Shown here: piece after piece, positions 1-3,849 of the stretch
How the letters are laid out: every line of letters begins with the position of its first letter
Numbering within the stretch: the first letter of the stretch is position 1
Assembly: GCA_937974275.1 (NCBI GenBank)
Contig: CALJIF010000136.1
Span: forward strand, 1 to 5,155
Reading direction: 5' to 3'
DNA from: an uncultured Flavobacteriales bacterium
GTDB lineage: Bacteria; Bacteroidota; Bacteroidia; Palsa-965
Length of the DNA: 5,155 nucleotides
The notes under the pieces: generated by a model
Database searches by the model: none
Told to the model about the DNA's origin: nothing
What the model saw: only the letters and a program-made list of their open reading frames with translations
Position numbers and translations under genes: made by a program

Positions 1-11
1 CCCTCTCCATA

Positions 12-43
12 GGAGTCTTTCAGACCGTTGGAGTCCTTCGGAC
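12..43. repeat. Two 14-bp hairpin repeats with a compensatory pair change
   Basis: GGAGTCTTTCAGAC (12-25) and GGAGTCCTTCGGAC (30-43) are direct repeats 18 bp apart, differing at two positions. Each folds as a 4-bp stem with a TTC loop: GTCT/AGAC in the first and GTCC/GGAC in the second. The two differences are the two sides of one base pair (T-A against C-G), so pairing is kept. The second copy runs straight into a truncated copy of the CGAAGCATCGGGA element (43-55). Confidence 0.7.
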
Positions 44-54
44 GAAGCATCGGG

Positions 55-179
55 ACACTAACACACTAACACACCATCCCGAAGCATCGGGACACTAACA
101 CACCAACACACTAACACACTAACACACTAACACACCACCAAACCACCACACTAACAAGCCATCGCACCAACTCACCAAG
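55..179. repeat. Octamer array A (ACACTAAC-type), interrupted by one hairpin
   Basis: Three octamers occupy 55-78 (ACACTAAC, ACACTAAC, ACACCATC). The 13-mer CCGAAGCATCGGG follows at 79-91, and eleven further octamers fill 92-179 without loss of phase. Eight of these (92-155) are close to consensus and the last three (AAGCCATC, GCACCAAC, TCACCAAG) are decayed. ACACTAAC itself occurs seven times. The reverse complement is the GT-rich GTTAGTGT. No reading frame of biological appearance crosses it. Confidence refers to the existence of the repeat; no function is assigned. Confidence 0.85.
77..92. repeat. 16-nt palindromic element TCCCGAAGCATCGGGA, copy 1
   Basis: A perfect 6-bp stem (TCCCGA/TCGGGA) with an AGCA loop. 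The same 16-mer recurs at 441-456 and 470-485, and a truncated version lacking the 5' arm lies at 43-55. It is set between octamers, with the outer T and A of the stem supplied by the flanking octamers. Confidence 0.8.
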
Positions 180-188
180 GCCATCACT

Positions 189-226
189 GCGTCCTTTGCG
201 ACTTCTTTGCGCCTTTGCGGTTAAAT
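189..226. repeat. CTTTGCG-repeat block
   Basis: The heptamer CTTTGCG occurs three times here (194-200, 205-211, 213-219), followed by GTTAAAT. From memory, intergenic blocks of this CTTTGCG...GTTAAA style are scattered through many bacterial genomes, including Bacteroidota; I could not check this. It separates octamer array A from the 50-bp tandem units. It does not look like part of a gene. Confidence 0.6.
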
Positions 227-241
227 AATGGAGGACACTAG

Positions 242-391
242 TCTTTCCGTTGATTTCGGCTCCGCTCAATCTACGGTAATACGAACACACTTCTTTCCGT
301 TGATTTCGGCTCCGCTCAATCTACGGTAATACGAACACACTTCTTTCCGTTGATTTCGGCTCCGCTCAATCTACGGTAATACGAACACACC
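242..391. repeat. Three perfect 50-bp tandem units with an imperfect stem-loop
   Basis: Units start at 242, 292 and 342 and are identical over 50, 50 and 49 bases; the third diverges only at its last base, where octamer array B begins. Within each unit CCGTTGATT and AATCTACGG can pair (nine positions, one T-T mismatch) around a 12-nt loop TCGGCTCCGCTC. Each unit ends in ACAC, shared with the octamer motif. Complete identity points to very recent duplication, so copy number may vary between strains. There are no variable spacers, so this is not a CRISPR array. Confidence 0.9.
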
Positions 392-440
392 AACACACCA
401 CCACACCAACACACCACCACACCAACACACCACCACACTA

Positions 441-456
441 TCCCGAAGCATCGGGA
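441..456. repeat. 16-nt palindromic element, copy 2
   Basis: Exact copy of TCCCGAAGCATCGGGA, with 6-bp stem and AGCA loop. It lies 13 bases from copy 3, separated by one octamer-type stretch. Confidence 0.8.
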
Positions 457-469
457 CACCACCACACCA

Positions 470-485
470 TCCCGAAGCATCGGGA
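470..485. repeat. 16-nt palindromic element, copy 3
   Basis: Exact copy of TCCCGAAGCATCGGGA. It is the last hairpin module before the unique recA leader and lies 239 bases upstream of the recA start codon. Confidence 0.8.
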
Positions 486-500
486 CACCAAAAAACTAAC

Positions 501-724
501 ATTCTTAGCCAAACCATCCAAAACACCAAATTATTTTTACACCGTTCTGCAGATTGTAAATAGATTACATTCTCGTAGTTCAACTTTGTACCGTCCTGAC
601 AATGTAGTCCGGACTGAATGCAAGTAATCAACATCAGAGTGCGTAGTTATAAACATCACTTGATTCGCGCTTACTGTTCTTACTACATTCGTTTTTATTA
701 GTTAACCATTTTAATTTTTAAGTC
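501..724 (+). other. Unique A/T-rich leader region of recA
   Basis: No repeat module, tRNA or credible reading frame is visible in this stretch. A 10-bp perfect palindrome, AGTCCGGACT, lies at 606-615 and is the only notable dyad; whether it is an operator cannot be told. A candidate promoter is listed at 660-691. The bases just before the start codon are A/T-rich with no Shine-Dalgarno, which is normal for Bacteroidota. Confidence 0.6.
660..691 (+). promoter_or_regulatory. Candidate recA promoter (Bacteroidota type)
   Basis: TTG at 660-662, a 21-bp spacer, then TACATTCG at 684-691, which matches the Bacteroidota -7 element TAnnTTTG at all fixed positions but one. The start of transcription would fall near 696-698 and give a leader of about 27 nt. 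I see no convincing SOS-box-like dyad overlapping it. This is a motif match only. Confidence 0.35.
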
Positions 725-1759
725 ATGAGCAAAGAAAAAGAAGTAAACAAGGAAAAGTTAAAGGCATTACAATTAACCATTGACAAACTGGAGAAAACCT
801 ATGGTAAAGGTACCATCATGAAGTTGGGCGATAATCCGGTGGAACAAATGGAAGCCATCCCTTCCGGTTCATTGACTTTGGACATTGCACTTGGAATTGG
901 TGGTTATCCTAAAGGACGTATTATTGAAATTTACGGTCCGGAATCGTCAGGTAAAACAACATTGGCTATTCACGCCATTGCCGAAGTTCAGCGCCAGGGT
1001 GGCATTGCCGCTATCATCGATGCGGAACATGCATTCGATCGCTTCTATGCACAACGTTTGGGTGTGGATACCGATAGTTTGTTGATCTCTCAACCCGATA
1101 ACGGAGAGCAGGCGTTGGAAATTGCGGATAATCTGATTCGTTCAGGAGCTATTGATATTATTGTAATTGACTCCGTTGCGGCATTAACACCGAAAGCAGA
1201 AATTGAAGGTGAAATGGGCGAGTCGAAGATGGGCTTACAGGCTCGTTTGATGTCTCAGGCATTACGTAAGTTGACCGCTACCATCAGCAAAACCGGATGC
1301 TGCTGCGTTTTCATTAACCAGTTGCGTGAGAAAATCGGGGTGATGTTCGGGAATCCGGAAACAACTACCGGCGGTAATGCCTTGAAGTTTTATGCATCAG
1401 TGCGTTTGGATATTCGTCGTGCCGGACAAATTAAGGACGGTGAAACAGCAACAGGTAACCGCACTCGCGTGAAAATTGTAAAGAACAAAGTAGCGCCTCC
1501 GTTCCGCACTGCTGAGTTCGACATCTTATTCGGTGAAGGAATTTCCCGCGTGGGTGAAATTATTGATCTGGGTGTGGAGCACGGCATTATTAAGAAGAGC
1601 GGATCGTGGTTCAGTTATGAAGACACTAAACTCGGACAAGGTCGTGACGCGGTTAAGCAATTATTCCACGACAATCCGGAATTGATGGATCAAATTGAAG
1701 CACAAATTCGTGAAACGCTCACTGCTGCAAGCGCTGACGCAGTGGTGGAGGCGGAATAG
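725..1759 (+). CDS. recA: Recombinase RecA
   Basis: RecA is the cytoplasmic ATP-dependent strand-exchange protein. It forms filaments on single-stranded DNA, pairs homologous DNA, and in many bacteria promotes LexA self-cleavage. The product is 344 residues, close to the usual 340-355. Visible landmarks are the Walker A motif GPESSGKT (71-78; Lys77 equals E. coli Lys72), the catalytic Glu101 in DAEHA (equals Glu96), the Walker B segment ending in Asp149, DNA-binding loop L1 around EGEMGESKMG (161-170), and Gln199 leading into loop L2 with FGNPETTTGG (208-217). The offset from E. coli numbering is a constant five residues, so the core has no insertions or gaps. The N-terminus (NKEKLKALQLTIDKLEKTYG) is typical of Bacteroidota. 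The C-terminal tail is short and acidic. The start codon is the first ATG after the leader and gives the conventional N-terminus. Three successive cysteines (192-194) replace the usual small hydrophobic residues just before FINQ. The gene stands alone, with a terminator downstream. Confidence 0.98.
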   Translation: MSKEKEVNKEKLKALQLTIDKLEKTYGKGTIMKLGDNPVEQMEAIPSGSLTLDIALGIGGYPKGRIIEIYGPESSGKTTLAIHAIAEVQRQGGIAAIIDAEHAFDRFYAQRLGVDTDSLLISQPDNGEQALEIADNLIRSGAIDIIVIDSVAALTPKAEIEGEMGESKMGLQARLMSQALRKLTATISKTGCCCVFINQLREKIGVMFGNPETTTGGNALKFYASVRLDIRRAGQIKDGETATGNRTRVKIVKNKVAPPFRTAEFDILFGEGISRVGEIIDLGVEHGIIKKSGSWFSYEDTKLGQGRDAVKQLFHDNPELMDQIEAQIRETLTAASADAVVEAE

Positions 1760-1935
1760 TTGCAGTATTTCGCAGCCGGAATTTTGCTTCGCAACGATGC
1801 AGTTGTTCTTAGTGATTGGTGTACAGTCTGAATAATTGATTCGGTTCAGTAAAAAAGATGAGCTGACGTGAAGTGTAGCCCGGTCTTTTGCGGATTGAAA
1901 CATTTCTATAAATCTGTCGTTTAACGACAACATCT
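1760..1935 (+). other. recA 3' untranslated stretch with a 15-bp dyad
   Basis: The recA terminator lies unusually far (about 176 nt) behind the stop codon. No gene or tRNA is visible in between. The clearest structure is TGTCGTT-T-AACGACA at 1915-1929, a perfect inverted repeat with 7-bp arms, immediately before the terminator stem. It could be a second hairpin in the recA transcript or a protein-binding dyad for the downstream gene. Confidence 0.5.
1888..1916 (+). promoter_or_regulatory. Candidate promoter between recA and the TPR lipoprotein gene
   Basis: TTG (1888-1890, within a TTTTG run), an 18-bp spacer, then TAAATCTG (1909-1916), one mismatch from TAnnTTTG. Transcription would begin near 1922, inside the 15-bp dyad, and run into the terminator hairpin before reaching the TPR gene at 1993. 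If real, it would produce either a short terminated RNA of about 65 nt or a leader controlled by read-through. Evidence is motif similarity only. Confidence 0.3.
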
Positions 1936-1987
1936 AACATCCCGTTTGTTGCACAACTTATGTGTAACTTCGGGATGTTTTTATTTT
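1936..1987 (+). terminator. Two-tier intrinsic terminator after recA
   Basis: AACATCCCG (1936-1944) pairs perfectly with CGGGATGTT (1971-1979). Inside it, GTTGCACA (1948-1955) pairs with TGTGTAAC (1961-1968) over eight positions with one G-T wobble and an ACTTA loop. A small TTT/TT internal loop separates the two tiers, so about 17 pairs can form. A T-rich tract, TTTTTATTTT, follows at once (1978-1987, its first two Ts belonging to the stem), which makes this a strong rho-independent terminator for the + strand. There is no T-tract for the minus strand. Oddly, the tract ends only five bases before the ATG of the next gene. Confidence 0.85.
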
Positions 1988-1992
1988 GAGCT

Positions 1993-3018
1993 ATGATGAA
2001 ATTTGTACATATAACGCTGATCACGGGAATCCTGTTCGGATTCTCTTCTTGCAATAATGGTTCTTCGGAGCCCGGGAAAAGCGATTCTGTTAAAGACTCC
2101 GCGCAAACGCTTACTACTATCAATCAAAAAATTCTTGCTGATCCGAACAACCTGGAATTGTATCATACCCGTGCGCGTTTGCATCTGGGTGCGAAAAATT
2201 ACGAGGCAGCCATCAATGATATGGATCGTATTATTCAACTCGATAGCACCAAAAGTGCGTGGTTGTTGACCGCAGCAGATGTGAATTTTTTCGTAGGGAA
2301 AGTTGCGAAGACCGAAATATTGCTGAAAAAAGCAGTGCAGGTTGATCCGAAAAATGTAGACTGTAAACTTCGCTTAGCGCAGTTGCATCATTACATGAAA
2401 CGATTTGAGGAAGAAGTGAAACTATTGGATGAAGTGTTGCTGCAAGATGTTCACAATGCACAGGCCTACTTCATGAAGGGCATGATGTTTAAAGAACTCG
2501 GAGACACCACCAAAGCCATTTCCAGTATGCAAACCGCAGTTGAGCAGGAGCCCGATTATTACAGTGCGTATATTCAATTGGGTTTATTGTTTGCAGCGAA
2601 GAATGATCCGTTAGCAGCGCAGTATTATCAAAATGCGTTGCGTGTAAATCCGAATAGCGAAGAAGCGTTGTACAATCTGGGAATGTTTTTTCAGAGCGTT
2701 AATGAGTTGAATGCGGCATTAGATGCATACACCCGATTATTAAAAATTAATCCGGAACATTTCGATGCAAATTTTAATATGGGCATGTTGCATGCGGTTA
2801 AACTGGGCTCTGATCCGAATATGGTGACCAAAGGCATGGAGTATTTCGCTGCAGCTATCAACGCCGATCCGAAGTCGCCACGTGGTTATTACGGTCGCGG
2901 ATATTGTTATCAGCGCAAAGGAGATGTTACCAACGCAGAAGCCGATTATCGAAAAGCGTTGGAGGTAGATCCTCAATACACCAATGCAGCATTGGCACTG
3001 GAAGAATTGGGGAAATAA
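1993..3018 (+). CDS. TPR-repeat lipoprotein
   Basis: The 341-residue product begins with a lipoprotein signal peptide: a Lys, a hydrophobic stretch, and a lipobox-like FSSC with the acylated cysteine at residue 20. The mature protein would therefore be anchored to a membrane and face the periplasm or the cell surface. After a Ser/Asp/Lys-rich linker (21-45), residues 50-335 are about eight tetratricopeptide repeats of roughly 34 residues, most ending in the usual proline turn (QVDPKN, QEPDYY, RVNPNS, KINPEH, NADPKS, EVDPQY). One repeat carries a short insertion near 272-279 (LGSDPNMV). TPR arrays bind other proteins; the partner and role here are unknown. There is no sign of an enzyme domain. 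Two ATGs in tandem (1993, 1996) could both start it; the signal peptide fits either. The gene is separated from recA by a terminator, so it is probably not in the recA operon, and its stop codon is two bases from that of the convergent lipoprotein gene. Confidence 0.9.
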   Translation: MMKFVHITLITGILFGFSSCNNGSSEPGKSDSVKDSAQTLTTINQKILADPNNLELYHTRARLHLGAKNYEAAINDMDRIIQLDSTKSAWLLTAADVNFFVGKVAKTEILLKKAVQVDPKNVDCKLRLAQLHHYMKRFEEEVKLLDEVLLQDVHNAQAYFMKGMMFKELGDTTKAISSMQTAVEQEPDYYSAYIQLGLLFAAKNDPLAAQYYQNALRVNPNSEEALYNLGMFFQSVNELNAALDAYTRLLKINPEHFDANFNMGMLHAVKLGSDPNMVTKGMEYFAAAINADPKSPRGYYGRGYCYQRKGDVTNAEADYRKALEVDPQYTNAALALEELGK

Positions 3019-3086
3019 TTTTATCGTGGTTGTGGAACCGGTTGTTCATAGATCACTTCCTGCTTCACCCAATTCTGTTGTTTTTT
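3003..3086 (+). terminator. Possible long-loop terminator of the TPR gene, inside the convergent gene
   Basis: AGAATTGGG (3003-3011), in the last codons of the TPR gene, is perfectly complementary to CCCAATTCT (3068-3076). Four bases later comes a run of six Ts (3081-3086). The loop is long (56 nt) but holds a small GGTT/AACC hairpin (3028-3039). The structure would end TPR-gene transcripts inside the opposite gene. A 9-bp match at this distance could arise by chance, so this is a weak call. Confidence 0.25.
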
Positions 3087-3704
3087 ATCCCAGTAATATT
3101 TTGGATTTCCTTCGATAGTGAGTTCTTGAGGGAATCTAATGTCTTCGCGCCACTGAGGCTCATTGTTGCTACCAAATGTGATGTGTGATTCACTCCACGA
3201 ATTACTTGCTCCGGGATTGTTATGCACAATGGCTTTTTGTACAGCACCATTCGCATGAAATGTTACGATACGCGTAGTAAGACTGTAGCTGAATCGTTTG
3301 TCGTGAAACACATACATCACTTTTCCCGTTGGATCGAATAACGTTACTGTTCGTTTCCCTTCATTCCACGCCGTAATCTCCACCGATTTATTTTTATTAC
3401 CGGTGTAATAAAATACAGCATTGTCGCCGTCTACGGATTGTTTCGATGATTTAGGATCTTTGGTAATATCAATAACCGGAACCGGTGGGGGCGGCGGTGG
3501 AGGCGGAACATCGGGAATTTCGTTGCTGTCCTTTATTGCATGAGTATCATTTACATTGTCATTACTTTTTAATTGTTCGCGTAATGCCAATAGTTGTTGG
3601 TTGATAGAATCCAATTGCGCTTGCACCTTGGCATCATTGGTGGTTTGTTCTTCTCCACACGCGATGAATATGATTATTCCCAATAAAGCAACGGCAAATT
3701 TCAT
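3021..3704 (-). CDS. Putative lipoprotein with coiled coil and polyproline linker
   Basis: I do not recognise a named family. The product, 227 residues from the chosen start, has a lipoprotein signal peptide (MKFAVALLGIIIFIAC, cysteine at 16). It is followed by a hydrophilic helix with coiled-coil character (about 26-47, AQLDSINQQLLALREQLK), a polar stretch, then eight consecutive prolines (67-74) within VPPPPPPPPVPV. The rest (about 94-215) is rich in aromatic and beta-forming residues (FYYTG, VTLFDPTGKVMYVFH, IVTFHANGAVQKAIVH), suggesting a small beta-sheet domain with some resemblance to MORN-like variant repeats, though I would not assign one. The proline run probably spaces that domain from the lipid anchor. 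The start was placed at 3704, because starting 30 bases further upstream would put ten extra residues before a good signal peptide. It is convergent with the TPR gene and divergent from the delta-60 gene. Confidence 0.85.
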   Translation of the reverse strand: MKFAVALLGIIIFIACGEEQTTNDAKVQAQLDSINQQLLALREQLKSNDNVNDTHAIKDSNEIPDVPPPPPPPPVPVIDITKDPKSSKQSVDGDNAVFYYTGNKNKSVEITAWNEGKRTVTLFDPTGKVMYVFHDKRFSYSLTTRIVTFHANGAVQKAIVHNNPGASNSWSESHITFGSNNEPQWREDIRFPQELTIEGNPKYYWDKKQQNWVKQEVIYEQPVPQPR

Positions 3705-3849
3705 GATATGAATTTCGGGAAATAATAAAAACAATAGGCTGTGAGATCACATAATTTGAGGATTTTATAGATGTACAGAATGATGAATAAGAATACTTCG
3801 GTGTACAGTTTACGCAGGTTCGGTATATTTGAAATACAAACCTCTCCAC
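3705..3849. promoter_or_regulatory. Divergent intergenic region with paired TGTACAG boxes
   Basis: This 145-bp A/T-rich region separates the divergent lipoprotein and delta-60 genes. TGTACAG occurs at 3772-3778 and 3802-3808, exactly 30 bp apart, about three helical turns. The second box lies where the -33 region of the + strand promoter would be. I see no good TAnnTTTG match for the minus-strand gene. A regulator binding the two boxes is possible but unproven. Confidence 0.35.
3824..3831 (+). promoter_or_regulatory. Bacteroidota -7 element for the delta-60 gene
   Basis: TATATTTG matches TAnnTTTG exactly and lies 18 bases before the ATG, giving a leader of roughly 12-15 nt. No clear TTG is found at the -33 position, which suggests a weak or activator-dependent promoter. 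Confidence 0.45.

Larger units (their letters stand above)
1..500. repeat. Non-coding mosaic of phased octamers and hairpin modules upstream of recA
   Basis: This half-kilobase holds no credible gene. It is built from a few short modules used repeatedly: an A/C-rich octamer ACAC(T/C)A(A/C/T)C, a 16-nt hairpin element TCCCGAAGCATCGGGA, paired GGAGTC-type hairpins at the left edge, a CTTTGCG block, and three 50-bp tandem units. Octamers sit in exact 8-bp register, and hairpin modules are inserted between whole octamers, so the region reads like a modular array and not like random low-complexity DNA. The + strand of the octamer parts is almost free of G, which gives strong strand asymmetry. Bacteroidota genomes are known to carry families of short palindromic intergenic repeats, and I infer this is a cluster of such elements. 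It may also end transcription from an upstream gene lying outside the window. The individual modules are listed separately. Confidence 0.85.
387..500. repeat. Octamer array B with 16-bp higher-order repeat and two hairpins
   Basis: Seven octamers run from 387 to 442, with ACACCAAC and ACACCACC alternating to give a 16-bp higher-order unit (CAACACACCACCACAC, three perfect copies at 391-438). Then come CCGAAGCATCGGG (443-455), two octamers (456-471), CCGAAGCATCGGG again (472-484) and two last octamers (485-500: ACACCAAA, AAACTAAC). The array then decays into unique A/T-rich sequence. Octamers that directly precede a hairpin end in TC, completing its stem; the others end mostly in AC or CC. Confidence 0.85.

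Noticed and set aside
242..391. CRISPR array
   Set aside because: The 50-bp units are directly adjacent and identical, with no variable spacers, and no cas gene is present. The octamer and 13-mer pattern also lacks CRISPR geometry.
606..615. AGTCCGGACT palindrome as a LexA/SOS operator
   Set aside because: It does not resemble a LexA box that I know, it is not next to the promoter match, and a 10-bp palindrome can occur by chance. It is mentioned only as a dyad.
371..634. An 87-residue minus-strand reading frame over the repeats
   Set aside because: It is made by translating the GT-rich strand of the octamer array and its leader. Its composition (runs of Val, Trp, Cys and Gly) is a repeat artefact, and it has no recognisable domain.
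618..701. A 27-residue + strand reading frame (MQVINIRVRSYKHHLIRAYC...) before recA
   Set aside because: It overlaps the candidate recA promoter, has no sign of translation signals or a known leader-peptide pattern, and is short enough to be chance.
1661..2238. Several overlapping minus-strand frames across the recA end and TPR start
   Set aside because: They run antisense to well-supported genes or through the terminator and have no domain or signal-peptide logic.
3705..3734. Upstream start (3734) for the minus-strand lipoprotein
   Set aside because: It would add ten residues before an otherwise complete lipoprotein signal peptide beginning at 3704, which is the better start.
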